From assembly GCA_016865015.1 (NCBI GenBank), contig CP018226.1:1581001-1645000 (forward strand): a DNA stretch of 64,000 nt, read 5' to 3'. Under the pieces are notes generated by a model. The model was not told the DNA's origin and did no database searches. It saw only the letters and a program-made list of their open reading frames with translations. Origin of the DNA: Rhizobiales bacterium IMCC20636. GTDB taxonomy: Bacteria; Pseudomonadota; Alphaproteobacteria; Rhizobiales; GCA-2746425. A program made the translations under genes and the position numbers. How positions within the stretch are numbered: the stretch's first letter is position 1; every line of letters begins with the position of its first letter. Shown here piece by piece: positions 35,236 to 45,100 of this stretch.

Positions 35236-35652
35236 ATGTCTGCTGTTGCTGATATTGATTACCGTCCGTCTGAGGACGAACCCTTTATGAATGAACGCCA
35301 AAAGGCGTATTTCAGACGTAAACTCAACGACTGGAAAGAAGACATTCTTCGCGAAAGTCAGTTGACGCTGGATACACTCCAGCAGGAAAACTCCAATCAT
35401 CCTGATTTGGCCGATCGCGCGTCTTCCGAGACTGATCGCGCGGTTGAATTGCGTGCCCGTGATCGGCAGCGCAAACTGATTTCTAAAATTGACTCAGCTC
35501 TCTCTCGCATCGAAGATGGCAGCTATGGATTTTGTGAAGAAACCGGCGAGCCTATTTCACTGCAACGCTTGAGCGCGCGCCCAATTGCGACCATGTCGGT
35601 TGAAGCGCAGGAACGGCATGAGCGGCGTGAACGCGTTTATCGCGACGATTAA
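35236..35652 (+). CDS. dksA: RNA polymerase-binding transcription factor DksA
   Basis: 138 residues from ATG 35236 (MSAVADIDYRPSEDEPFMNE), the standard alphaproteobacterial start; the frame is open to 35173. Coiled-coil hairpin with tip region DLADRASSETDRAVELRARDRQRKLI, where the Asp/Ala acidic tip reaches the polymerase secondary channel. The zinc-finger region reads YGFCEETGEPISLQRLSARPIATMSVEAQE, so only one of the four usual cysteines remains; this is common in Rhizobiales DksA. Mediates ppGpp-dependent control of rRNA and amino-acid genes. Located between fliX and a terminator. Confidence 0.95.
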   Translation: MSAVADIDYRPSEDEPFMNERQKAYFRRKLNDWKEDILRESQLTLDTLQQENSNHPDLADRASSETDRAVELRARDRQRKLISKIDSALSRIEDGSYGFCEETGEPISLQRLSARPIATMSVEAQERHERRERVYRDD

Positions 35653-35682
35653 ACCAAAAGTTTGTTGGCACTACGAATGATA

Positions 35683-35714
35683 GGGCGCTCTCCTGTGTGG
35701 GAGCGCCCTTTTTT
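35683..35714 (+). terminator. Rho-independent terminator after dksA
   Basis: Perfect 8-bp stem GGGCGCTC / GAGCGCCC with a 10-base loop, followed by TTTTTT at 35709-35714. It ends the fliX/dksA transcript before the convergent flgH. Confidence 0.93.
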
Positions 35715-35757
35715 GTCGGGCTCTGGAGTCAAACGGGTCTTCTGATTGCGTTATCTT

Positions 35758-36501
35758 CTAGAAGGGCAGGACGATGTCGAGCACTTGCTGACCATAGCGT
35801 GGTTGCTGGACATCTGTAATCTGTCCACGGCCACCATAGGAAATGCGTGCTTCGGCAATTTTCTCAGATGGAATGGTGTTGTTGGCTGCAATGTCCTGAG
35901 GTCGAATGACACCAGCGACAATCAACTCACGCACTTCGAAATTGACCCGAACCTCTTGCTTGCCTTCAATGACGAGATTTCCATTCGGCAACACCTGGGT
36001 GATGACCGCGGAAACGCGTGTGCTCAAGGTTTCAGAGCGGTTCACAGTCCCACTGCCGCTGGAACTGCCGGTGCCACTCAGGTCGACTGCAGCTGAGGCT
36101 TCTGATCCGTTTGGTAAAACCTTGTTGAGCAGACTGCCCACAGCGCCGGAAGCCCCCATCGATTGACTGCCATTGCGTTGGCGTTCGGTGCTGTTGGCAA
36201 TGTTTGCGGTGTCTGTAATGCTGACCAGAACCGTTACCAAATCTCCAATCTGGCCAGCTCGCTGGTCATCAAAGAAGGTTCTGCGTCCAGACTGCCATAA
36301 TGAATTCGGGCTGTATTGGGCCAGAGTGGGTGAGGGCATCGGCATTTGAACCGGTTGATAGCCGATCTGTGTTGTCGGATCCTGGATGGCAGAAAGAGGC
36401 GGTTCCTTGCCGATCTGTGCAAGCTTGTCTGCGGTGCCACAAGCTGCCAGAGCCGTGGATAACATGGCAAGGGCTGTCAGATTCTGGAAAACAGTTTTCA
36501 T
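35758..36501 (-). CDS. flgH: Flagellar L-ring protein FlgH
   Basis: Outer-membrane L-ring lipoprotein of 247 residues. Lipobox LAAC places the lipidated Cys at 21 after signal MKTVFQNLTALAMLSTALAA. Family motifs: SLWQSGRRTFFDDQRAGQIGDLVTVLVSI near 70-100, and the C-terminal LIVAGVIRPQDIAANNTIPSEKIAEARISYGGRG. Last gene of flgF-flgG-flgA-flgH; its ATG overlaps the flgA stop by four bases. Confidence 0.97.
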   Translation of the reverse strand: MKTVFQNLTALAMLSTALAACGTADKLAQIGKEPPLSAIQDPTTQIGYQPVQMPMPSPTLAQYSPNSLWQSGRRTFFDDQRAGQIGDLVTVLVSITDTANIANSTERQRNGSQSMGASGAVGSLLNKVLPNGSEASAAVDLSGTGSSSGSGTVNRSETLSTRVSAVITQVLPNGNLVIEGKQEVRVNFEVRELIVAGVIRPQDIAANNTIPSEKIAEARISYGGRGQITDVQQPRYGQQVLDIVLPF

Positions 36502-37508
36502 CGGACGACGTCTCTCAGATTTGCTTGATTCATGGGTTTATGGAGTTTCAGTTCAACGCGGCCACGGCCAATGACCCTGGCGTCGATTACGCGTTTGGAG
36601 TGGGTGTTGATGACACTGATTGTGTCGCCTTCCGCGCCTGCTTCCATGGCACGGCCATCGGCTGAAATTGAAAGCCGACCGGTGCGCAATTCGATAACGA
36701 CCCTGTCGTTTCTGGCAATCAAGGTTGGCGGCTGCACATCATTTGCGGAAATTGGAACACCAGGGCGCATCGCACGGCGGGCTTCGAAACCGATCAGCGC
36801 GTCGGGGAAGGCTGGTTCCATTCGCTCGGCGCGGGATTGTGGCACACGCTGAATTTCCAGATCGCCCCTGCGGATAACTTCGCCCCGGGCAATGGGCCGG
36901 GTCAGCACTGTGACGTCACTCATCGGTAATGCGGTTCCACGCAGGCGATGCTTTTGTTGCCGGTTCCCCTGATCGATACTCAGCAGTACCTCAAAGCGGC
37001 TCAGGCCGCCCTGGCTTGTCAAGGGTGTGCTCAGGCTGAGCGACACGATGCTGACCGGCTCTGGAGACAAGGCATCGGCAGGAATTGACCAGATTGCATC
37101 GGAAAACCGCAGGGCAATATCTTCCCAGCTCGAAATATTAATTCGCCGGGCGATTTCCTGCTGCAGGACAACGCTGATATCCTTTGACGTGATCATGCGC
37201 GCTTCACGCCGGACTTCAACTTCCTGAATGCCGACAATATCCACATCGGTCAGACCGGCGCGTGCCGCTGCCAATGTCACAGCATGGGTATCAACCATGC
37301 CGCTCTCTCCAAGATCGGGGGAGCGGAATACCGCTGTTTCAGAATGAAGCCCGGCATCATGAAACAGATCTCCCAGTGTCACAATTTCCGAGGCCACAAT
37401 TACAATTGGTTTGAGGACGGCAATGCTCTCGGCGCGCACAACACTGATAGACACCAGCGAGGCGAGGGTGGCGGCCAGAAGACTAAGAAGACAATAGATG
37501 ATTTTCAT
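36498..37508 (-). CDS. flgA: Flagellar P-ring assembly chaperone FlgA
   Basis: 336 residues from ATG 37508 (MKIIYCLLSLLAATLASLVS), a signal peptide ending near VRAE; the frame is open to 37568 but overlaps flgG. The C-terminal SAF/ChapFlgA domain (about 200-336) includes VTVLTRPIARGEVIRRGDLEI, FEARRAMRPGVPISANDVQPP and SISADGRAMEAGAEGDTISVIN. It is longer than the roughly 220-residue enteric FlgA by an N-terminal domain, as usual for Alphaproteobacteria. Acts in the periplasm to assemble FlgI into the P ring. Lies 7 bp after flgG. Confidence 0.92.
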   Translation of the reverse strand: MKIIYCLLSLLAATLASLVSISVVRAESIAVLKPIVIVASEIVTLGDLFHDAGLHSETAVFRSPDLGESGMVDTHAVTLAAARAGLTDVDIVGIQEVEVRREARMITSKDISVVLQQEIARRINISSWEDIALRFSDAIWSIPADALSPEPVSIVSLSLSTPLTSQGGLSRFEVLLSIDQGNRQQKHRLRGTALPMSDVTVLTRPIARGEVIRRGDLEIQRVPQSRAERMEPAFPDALIGFEARRAMRPGVPISANDVQPPTLIARNDRVVIELRTGRLSISADGRAMEAGAEGDTISVINTHSKRVIDARVIGRGRVELKLHKPMNQANLRDVVR

Positions 37509-37515
37509 CTCGGAC

Positions 37516-38301
37516 CTAGCGGAGGTTAGCGGTGGAGGAAAGCATCTCATCAGCGGCTTTGATGACACGTGAATTCATTTCATAGGCGCGCTGCGCTGCA
37601 ATCAGGTCCGATATCTGGGTCACTGCATTGACGTTCGCCATCTCCAGATGCGACTGGAGCAAATTTCCGTAGCCGGGGTCTTCCGGGTTGCCAATCTGTG
37701 CTGTGCCACTGGCGTCGGTTTCGAGGTAGAGATTGTCACCAATCGCTTCCAGGCCGACCTTATTGGTGAAATTTGCCAGTTGAATCGTGCCCAGTGTTGT
37801 CGGAGACACGTCATTGGAGAGAAAGGCTTGCACTTCGCCCTGCGCACTGATTGTTACGCCACGCGACTCTTCGGGGATAATGATACCGGTGCCAACTGTG
37901 TAACCATTTGAGTTGACGATCGTGCCTGTCGCATCTCTTTGAAACGAACCGTCCCGCGTATAAGCGGTGCGACCATCCGGAAGCGTTATGGAATAGAAAC
38001 CCTCGCCACGAATGGCAACGTCCAACTCACGTTCGGTTGTCTGCACGCTGCCCTGAGACATGATCCGAGGTGTCGCGGTGGTTTTTACACCGGACCCGAT
38101 TTCCACGCCTGCCGGAACCATCGTTCCTGTATCAGACGTGCTTCCGCCGGGGCGACGCAGGCTCTGGTACAACAAGTCCTGAAATTCGGCACGGCTGCGT
38201 TTGAAGCCGGTCGTACGCATATTGGCGATGTTGTTGGAAATGACTTCGACGTTCAATTCCTGAGCCAACATTCCTGTTGCAGCTATGCTGAGGGCTTTCA
38301 T
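37516..38301 (-). CDS. flgG: Flagellar distal rod protein FlgG
   Basis: 261 residues, the usual length. Opens MKALSIAATGMLAQELNVEVISNNIANMRTTGFKRSRAEFQDLLYQ with the rod-family ANDNIAN-type motif, and has the C-terminal helix SHLEMANVNAVTQISDLIAAQRAYEMNSRVIKAADEMLSS. Middle domain D1 includes GEGFYSITLPDGRTAYTRDGSF. Secreted by the flagellar type III system, so no Sec signal. Forms the distal rod passing through the L-P ring encoded by flgH and flgI. Confidence 0.97.
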   Translation of the reverse strand: MKALSIAATGMLAQELNVEVISNNIANMRTTGFKRSRAEFQDLLYQSLRRPGGSTSDTGTMVPAGVEIGSGVKTTATPRIMSQGSVQTTERELDVAIRGEGFYSITLPDGRTAYTRDGSFQRDATGTIVNSNGYTVGTGIIIPEESRGVTISAQGEVQAFLSNDVSPTTLGTIQLANFTNKVGLEAIGDNLYLETDASGTAQIGNPEDPGYGNLLQSHLEMANVNAVTQISDLIAAQRAYEMNSRVIKAADEMLSSTANLR

Positions 38302-38344
38302 AAGTCTTTCCTAAACCATACCGTAATTGTCTGAAATCATTGTC

Positions 38345-39079
38345 TTAGGCCTGAACGCTGCCGAGCTTTTGAACAGCACCCTGACGCAGATCATCAATTC
38401 GTTTCAGCATGTTTGCGAGAGATTGGTAGGCCCGACTGACTTCAATCATTTCGGTCACTTCAATCACGCCTTTGATGTTCGAGCCTTCCAGCGCTCCCTG
38501 GGTGAATGCGGCTTGTGTGGGTTCAGCATCTTCACCGGAGAAGAGGCTGTTTCCTTCACGGGTCAGCAATTGCGGGAATTCGAAGGTTACGGCCTGAAGC
38601 TTGTCTTTGATCCCGGCGCTTGAGGAAATGGTTCCATCTGCCGCAATGTTAATGTCTGTTTCAGTGTTGTTGAAGCTGATCGGGCCGCCTTCGCCTTGTA
38701 CCGGCATGCCTTCGCTATTTGTCAGGAACCCCTCCTGATTGATTTGAAACGCTCCGTTGCGCGTGTAGCGCAGCCCGGCTTCCGTTTCGATAACGAAGAA
38801 AGCGTCTTCCGACAGGGCGACATCAAGCGGATTGCCGGTCAGTTTCACTGCACCGGCTGCGAAATCGGTCGCGGTGCCGCGATCCCAGACATATGACAGA
38901 TCCCGATCCTGTATTTGAAATGTGGAGGCCTCGGCGACTGGCATGACATATTCAGAGAATAGGGAGCGCTCGGCCTTGAAGCCGCTGGTGTTGATATTCG
39001 CCAGATTATTGGCGACCACATCCATCTGCCGTCTCAGTGCTGTTTGTCGCGACAGACCGATGAGTTCTGCGTTTTCCAT
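38345..39079 (-). CDS. flgF: Flagellar proximal rod protein FlgF
   Basis: 244 residues. Opens MENAELIGLSRQTALRRQMDVVANNLANINTSGFKAERSLFSEYVMP (ANNLAN motif) and closes VIEVTEMIEVSRAYQSLANMLKRIDDLRQGAVQKLG, both typical of rod/hook proteins. Length and the FlgF-like N-terminus separate it from FlgG. First gene of the flgFGAH operon; the region 39080-39305 upstream is shared with divergent fliL and carries a CtrA-like site. Confidence 0.95.
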   Translation of the reverse strand: MENAELIGLSRQTALRRQMDVVANNLANINTSGFKAERSLFSEYVMPVAEASTFQIQDRDLSYVWDRGTATDFAAGAVKLTGNPLDVALSEDAFFVIETEAGLRYTRNGAFQINQEGFLTNSEGMPVQGEGGPISFNNTETDINIAADGTISSSAGIKDKLQAVTFEFPQLLTREGNSLFSGEDAEPTQAAFTQGALEGSNIKGVIEVTEMIEVSRAYQSLANMLKRIDDLRQGAVQKLGSVQA

Positions 39080-39253
39080 TCAATGCCCCCATGCAACTAT
39101 TCACCTTTTCTTAAGCGAATTTCGTGCCAACGAGAGAGTTGTTTAAAATCAGACACTTAACGTTTCAGGACGTATTTCAGCCCGGCAAATTCGTGCAAGT
39201 TGCCGCTTTTACTCGGCAAAAATTGCCCATCGGCGTTTACCATAAAGACTTTG

Positions 39254-39268
39254 TTAACGATTTTTTAC
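39254..39268. promoter_or_regulatory. CtrA-like box upstream of fliL
   Basis: TTAACGATTTTTTAC fits TTAA-N7-TTAA with one mismatch, 37 bp before the fliL ATG (39306). It would serve fliL and possibly divergent flgF. Confidence 0.5.
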
Positions 39269-39305
39269 GCATAAACAGATGGATGCAATTGGGGATTCTT
39301 ATCTG

Positions 39306-39812
39306 ATGAGCGACGTAACTGCCGACGCTATTGATGAGCCTGAAGAAGGTGCCGAGGAAACCTCCCCTAAGGGCGGCAAACTCAAGAAGATCCTTATGAT
39401 CGCGGTGCCTGTAGTGCTGCTGTTGGGCGGTGGGGGCGGTGCCTATATGATGGGTATATTTGATGGCGGCACGACCCCCGGGGTGGACAAGCCAGAGCCA
39501 CCAAAAGAAGTTTTCTTTCTGGATTTACCGGATTTGACCGTTAACCTTTCATCAGTGGAGCAACGTGCCCAGTTTCTGAAACTGTCGGTTTCCCTTGAAG
39601 TTGCGGACAAAGCCACGCTTCATGCAATTGAGCCCTTCATTCCACGCGTTCTGGACGCCTTTCAGGTCTATCTTCGGGAATTGCGGACAAGCGATCTTGA
39701 AGGTTCGGCTGGCATCTTTTTGCTGAAGGAAGAATTGCAGAGGCGTATTGAGCTTGCGATCTACCCCGCAAAAATCAACGACATCCTGTTTAAGGAAATT
39801 CTGATCCAATAG
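39306..39812 (+). CDS. fliL: Flagellar basal body-associated protein FliL
   Basis: 168 residues from ATG 39306. A single membrane anchor (ILMIAVPVVLLLGGGGGAYMMG) follows a 30-residue acidic cytosolic tail. The periplasmic stomatin-like domain includes FFLDLPDLTVNLSSVEQRAQFLKLSVSLEV and ends LFKEILIQ, the classic FliL terminus. FliL rings stabilise stator units around the motor. Twelve bases before fliM, in operon with it. An ATG at 39279 is in frame but unlikely. Confidence 0.95.
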   Translation: MSDVTADAIDEPEEGAEETSPKGGKLKKILMIAVPVVLLLGGGGGAYMMGIFDGGTTPGVDKPEPPKEVFFLDLPDLTVNLSSVEQRAQFLKLSVSLEVADKATLHAIEPFIPRVLDAFQVYLRELRTSDLEGSAGIFLLKEELQRRIELAIYPAKINDILFKEILIQ

Positions 39813-39824
39813 GATCCGGCGGTT

Positions 39825-40982
39825 ATGGAACAAAAAGCACAAAAAAAAGAAGATGAGTCCGAATGGACTGCCGCGCTGAGCGAGCAGGGTTCAACGGCTG
39901 ATGCGGATGGGTCCGACGAGTGGGCTCAGATGGTCGATACGGCCGATGAGGATGCGCCATCCAAACGCGGCGCTGAGCGAATTCTCAATCAGGAAGAAAT
40001 CGACAACCTTCTGGGGTTTTCACCTGATGACGGCGTTCTGGGCGAGCAGAATGGCATCCGCGCCCTGATCAATTCTGCCCTGGTTTCCTATGAACGTTTG
40101 CCAATGCTGGAGATTGTGTTTGATCGCCTGGTGCGTTTGACGACTTCCAGCATGCGGACCTTCACATCCGACAATGTGGAAGTGTCTTTGGATTCAATAT
40201 CTTCGGTGCGCTTTGATGATTATCTGAATTCCATTCCGTTGCCGGCAATCCTGTCTGTTTTTCGCGCAGAAGAATGGGATAATTTCGGCCTGATCACCGT
40301 TGATTCCAACCTCATCTACTCCATTATCGACTCACTGCTCGGCGGCGGCAGAGGGATGCAGGCGGTTCGTGTGGAGGGGCGACCCTACACCACGATTGAG
40401 ATGAACATTGTTCGCAAGCTGATTGAAATCATTCTGGGCGATGCTGAAAATGCATTTCAGCCTTTGACGCCTGTGACGCTCAATCTGGAACGACTTGAAA
40501 CAAACCCGCGATTTGCAGCCATTACGCGTCCGAACAACGCGGCCATTCTTGTCGAACTGCGTGTGGACATGGAGGACCGGGGCGGTCGGGTGCAGATGCT
40601 TCTGCCCTATGTCACGATTGAGCCCATTCGCGATCTGCTTCTGCAGATGTTCATGGGGGAAAAATTCGGACGTGACGCGATCTGGGAGGGCCATCTGGCA
40701 TCCGAGATTTATGCCGCCGAGATCGAAGTCGACGCCGTTCTTGTGGAACAGGAAATGTCCTTGCGCGACGTGATGGCACTGCAGCCTGGTCACACAGTCA
40801 TGTTTGATGTGTCTCCGCAGGACCCTATTGAAATCAAATGCGGCGATGCTGCTTTGACCAAGGGCATCATGGGACGCATTGATGATGCAATTTCATTGAA
40901 AATATCACACAGCCTGAAACGGCCGAAAATGTCTCTTGCAGCGTTTGAGAATGCCGCACAAACCAATTCAGAGGTTGGATAA
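39825..40982 (+). CDS. fliM: Flagellar motor switch protein FliM
   Basis: 385 residues. The CheY-P-binding motif ILNQEEIDNLLGF lies at about residues 54-66, behind an extra acidic 50-residue N-terminal extension rather than at the very start as in enterics. The middle domain has GIRALINSALVSYERLPMLEIVFDRLVRL and LGGGRGMQAVRVEGRPYTTIEMNIVRKLIEIILGDAENAF. The SpoA C-terminal domain covers about 300-375. Component of the cytoplasmic C ring. Four bases separate its stop from the DUF6468-like gene. Confidence 0.97.
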   Translation: MEQKAQKKEDESEWTAALSEQGSTADADGSDEWAQMVDTADEDAPSKRGAERILNQEEIDNLLGFSPDDGVLGEQNGIRALINSALVSYERLPMLEIVFDRLVRLTTSSMRTFTSDNVEVSLDSISSVRFDDYLNSIPLPAILSVFRAEEWDNFGLITVDSNLIYSIIDSLLGGGRGMQAVRVEGRPYTTIEMNIVRKLIEIILGDAENAFQPLTPVTLNLERLETNPRFAAITRPNNAAILVELRVDMEDRGGRVQMLLPYVTIEPIRDLLLQMFMGEKFGRDAIWEGHLASEIYAAEIEVDAVLVEQEMSLRDVMALQPGHTVMFDVSPQDPIEIKCGDAALTKGIMGRIDDAISLKISHSLKRPKMSLAAFENAAQTNSEVG

Positions 40983-40986
40983 TACT

Positions 40987-41445
40987 ATGATGGGCCTTGC
41001 AATTGATATTCTGGTCTCGGTGCTTTTGGTGGTTACTATTGGCTATGCTGCTGTGCTGAACAGGCGTCTGAAACGACTTCGCGATGAAGAGGATTTGATG
41101 CGGGCTACAGTTCAGGAATTGGTCAACAGCTCTGCTCTTGCCGACCGGGCACTCAAGGAATTGAAAGCAATGGCTGAGAATTCCGATGCTGTTTTGAGAG
41201 CGCGCCTGATGGAAGCAGAAACCATGACTGGTCGATTGGACCAGGCGACAGAGCGCAGCAATATGGCCTTGTCTCGTCTCGGCGCTGCTGGCGTTCCCAT
41301 TCCGGATGCCCCCGATGCACGTCAGGTCAGGCAACCAGCGCAAAAAGCTGAACCAAATCAGGAATCTGCCTCAGTTGCGATCAGCCCTGCCTTCGCCAAT
41401 CTGCGAGAATCTGCTCTGCGTCTGTCCGCAAGGGCGCAACAATGA
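40987..41445 (+). CDS. DUF6468-like flagellar-locus membrane protein
   Basis: 152 residues from ATG 40987 (MMGLAIDILVSVLLVVTIGY), four bases after the fliM stop. One N-terminal membrane helix and a cytosolic helical domain of about 90 residues (LKRLRDEEDLMRATVQELVNSSALADRALKEL). A conserved gene of unknown function found between fliM and motE in many Alphaproteobacteria. The C-terminal 45 residues are low-complexity Ala/Pro/Gln. It overlaps the next gene by ATGA, so stoichiometric production with the MotE-like protein is likely. Confidence 0.8.
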   Translation: MMGLAIDILVSVLLVVTIGYAAVLNRRLKRLRDEEDLMRATVQELVNSSALADRALKELKAMAENSDAVLRARLMEAETMTGRLDQATERSNMALSRLGAAGVPIPDAPDARQVRQPAQKAEPNQESASVAISPAFANLRESALRLSARAQQ

Positions 41446-42077
41446 AGGATGTTCGTCTGTTACCAATTTTGATGGTGGCATGCTCGGCAATGCTGGCTCT
41501 CAAGCTCCTCGGCTTCATGCAGGTGCCAGGTTCGGTCTGGCACCAGTTTGCTGGCACGGCGAATGTCTTTGCACAGGAAACTGGTGGAGATTCTGATACT
41601 GAAATACAGACGCCCGTCATTGGTGGGCAGTCTGGTCGGGGCACCGAATTATCCATCCTGGAAAGCTTGCGCAGCCGTCGTACCGAGTTGGCGAAACAGG
41701 AGGAAGAATTGCAGTTGCGTGAAAATCTCATCGAGGCTGCCGAAGGTCGTCTCGAAAACCGGATCGCGCAGTTGGAAGCACTGGAGCAGCGTTTGCAGGC
41801 CGCGACGGAGGCCGAGTTGGGCGTGCGCAAAGAGGAACTGCGTGGGCTTGTCACCATGTATGAAACGATGAAGCCGAAAGAGGCCGCGCGTATTTTTGAC
41901 CGCCTGCAGATGGATGTTCTGATTGACGTTTCGAATTCCATGAATCCGCGTAAAATGGCGGCTATTCTGGCAAGCATGAACCCGGAAGCTGCACAAAGAC
42001 TGACAATCGAAATGGCAAAATCGGGACGTCGGGATGCGCAAAGCAGCACTGATCAGCTTCCCAAAATCGGCGGGTAA
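41442..42077 (+). CDS. MotE-like flagellar stator chaperone
   Basis: 211 residues. N-terminal membrane/signal segment (LLPILMVACSAMLALKLLGF), then a long coiled coil at about 70-130 (RSRRTELAKQEEELQLRENLIEAAEGRLENRIAQLEALEQRLQ). The MgtE-N/FliG-M-like C-terminal fold follows (MYETMKPKEAARIFDRLQMDVLIDVSNSMNPRKMAAILASMNPEAAQRLT). This architecture equals MotE, described in rhizobia as a periplasmic chaperone that stabilises MotC. Position in the fliLM operon agrees. A FliG-like protein role is less likely because the N-terminus is exported. Confidence 0.85.
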   Translation: MKDVRLLPILMVACSAMLALKLLGFMQVPGSVWHQFAGTANVFAQETGGDSDTEIQTPVIGGQSGRGTELSILESLRSRRTELAKQEEELQLRENLIEAAEGRLENRIAQLEALEQRLQAATEAELGVRKEELRGLVTMYETMKPKEAARIFDRLQMDVLIDVSNSMNPRKMAAILASMNPEAAQRLTIEMAKSGRRDAQSSTDQLPKIGG

Positions 42078-42195
42078 AGCGCCGTGAATGCTACAGTTTC
42101 AGCGGCTAACGTAACCTCTCTTTAACAGAAAAACCGTTAGGATTGGGCAACTGACAGACAATGTCCGTCTGAGTTGCAGCCTGATCGGTGTCCGC

Positions 42196-45100
42196 ATGTC
42201 TATATGCTTATGGCTTCGACGAATGTCGTTGCTGATTTTGTTTTATTTTTCAGTTCTGTCGCCAGTGTTTGCGATCCCTGCTTCCATCGTGGCCGAGAAC
42301 AGCGCTGGTTATGGTCGAATGGTGATCACTTTTGACGGTGAAAACCTTGTTCCCACCTATTCTTCATCCTCCAACAACAATGTCATGGTGATCGAATTTG
42401 AAGACAGTGTTGAAACCAACATTGACTCAATTGCAGCGACACTGAGAGATTATGTGGGCGTTGCCCGCTTGGATCCGAATGGCAAAGGAGTGCGGTTTGC
42501 GCTGACACGCGGCACGCGAATTCACATTCAGGAAGCCGGGGAGAAGCTGTTTGTAGATTTCCTGCCCGGTGGATGGGTGGGTTTGCCACCAACCTTGCCG
42601 GAAGATGTGGTCCGTGCGCTTGCCGAGCGTGCGGAACGTGCGTTCAAAGCTGTTCGGGCGGCTGAGCAGGCAAGCGCGGCCGGCGTGCTGCGGTCGCGGG
42701 TCGAGATGCATATTGGCCGGCATCCAAGCTTCACCAGATTGTCGTTTGGCTGGAATGTTGGTTACAATGCAGCCTTTGTGCGCGATGGCGAAAATGTCGC
42801 GATCAACTTCGACATAACGGCACCTCTGGACTTGACGGATCTGGTGACCAATCTGCCAGCGGGCATCACTCATGCTGAAAGTTTTGAGCAGGACGAAAAG
42901 CTGAATGTTGTGCTGACCGTTGATAATGGTTCGGATGTGCGCGCCTTTCGTGACGGCGAAGTCTATGTGATGGATATTACGGCACCAAGGTCGCAAGCAG
43001 GCTCAGCGCTGACCGGCCTTGATGATTCCGGACGTCCACAGACCGCATTGCTTGGGGGAAATGTTGATGCCGGTGTGCCGGACGCACCTGACGGGGCCAG
43101 TCAGGTTTCGGAAACAAAAGGTGTCATGGATGTTAACGCTGCCCGGTTGCCCCCTCAGGATCAGGCATCGTCCAAAGTTGATAATGATCAGCAGCGGCGA
43201 TTGGCCGAGATCGTCATCGATTCCACCACCTACACCCCTGCAGAAACATCTCTGGAACCAACAGGCATGGGCGGCGAGCGCCCACAGGCACCGCCGCGTC
43301 CGGTCCCCGAAGCCAGCTTTCGGGAAGGCGATGTTGCGGCCACATCCAAAATGCTCGTTGATGCCAAGATAAATGAAGGGACCGCAACTTTTTCCTTTCA
43401 ATTCAGGGACGACGTTGCCACTGCCCTGTTCCTGCGGGGCGATATCTTGTGGATGGTGTTCGATAATACCGAACCGATGCAACTGGAATTGGCCAAATCT
43501 GTTGCTGACAGTTTCGACACCAGCATGACAAAAACTGTCTTTGAAGATGTGACCGTCATTCGCTTCTTCCTTTCCAGACCGCTATTTGCAAATTTGTCAA
43601 AGAGCGGTCCGGCTTGGGTCATGTCCTTGAGTGACAGAATATTTGAGCCCAATCGTGCAATGACACCCAACCCGATTGTTGACCAGCAAGGGCTGGCACA
43701 AATCAAGGTGCCAATGAATGCGGTTGGGCAGATCCATGAGATATTCGATGATGCAGTTGGTGATACACTGACAATCGTAACGAGCTTTGGGCCAAGTCAA
43801 AGCCTTTTGCGCAGTCAACAATTTGCCGAGTTGAGTTTTCTGGCCACAACCCATGGGCTGGCCGTCACATCATGGATCGACGATCTCGAAGTCACCTCAG
43901 GTCCCGGACATGTTCTGTTTGGGAGATCGACGGGATTGTCGCTTTCCTCGAAAGCGCAGAGCAGGGGGTTCAAGCTCACACCGGATCGGTTGGGAGGTAA
44001 TGAACCAGGCGAGGATAACACCTCTTTCGCTGGCGTGCTGCAAACTGCCCGTGTAGAGCCGGGTGAACCGTTTCGCCGGGCGTCCAGTGAGATTTTCAGA
44101 CGCGTCGCTTTGGCCGAACACAGTGAACGCCCGGCTTTGCGTCTTGAGGCCGCACGGTTCTATCTTGCAAACAGCATGCCTCATGAAGCCATCGGGATGA
44201 TCCGGCTGGCGATGACCGAAGAGCCATCGTTTGAAAATGTCCCTGACAATCTGATGCTTAGCGCCGCCGCAAATGCAATGGCTCATCGACCCAAGGAAGC
44301 GGACCGTATCCTGTCGAATCGACGGCTTGAAGACAACGCTGACGCAGCTTTCTGGCGCACAATTGCAACGTCTGACATGCGCGAATGGGAAACCAGCTAC
44401 ACGAATATCAAACGCGGCCATGCTGTTCTGGGTGCCTATCCCCCGGATGTGCAGCAGTCATTCTTGCTATCCGCTGCCAAATCTTCTTTGGAATATAATG
44501 ACCGCGCCTTCGCTGAATCATTGCTGACGCAAATAAATCCGGGTTCTTCGAATCCCAGCCATCTTGCAAAATACTTTTTGCTGCGTGGACGCATTGCGAT
44601 GCAAGCCGGTGATATTGACGGTGCCATGCGGTCCTGGGGTCAGGCAAAAGCGCTCGGCCAGAGGCCGCAAAGTGCAGAGGTCGATTTCTGGACTCTGCAA
44701 CATTTATACGAAAGTGAAGAGATCTCCAGCGAGGAAATGCTGCGGGAACTGGCTGGTTTGTCGCTTCGCTGGCGTGGTGACGAAATCGAGTTGAAAAGCC
44801 TGCGCATTCTGTCGCAGCTCTATGCAGAGGATGCGCAGTACCGCAAGTCATTCCAGGCCATGAAGTCTGCTGTCCTGGTCGATAGCCAATCAGAAACAAC
44901 ACGATCCTTGCAGGACGAAATCAATGGCCGCTTCGAGGATTTGTTTCTTCATGGCGGTGCTTCGGCTCTGGACCCGGTTGAAGCCCTTGCCTTGTACTAT
45001 GATTTCCGTGAATTGACACCAATTGGCGTCAAGGGTGACGAAATGGTGCGCAAGCTGGCGGCACGCCTGATTGATGTTGATTTGTTGACGCAGGCGTCAG

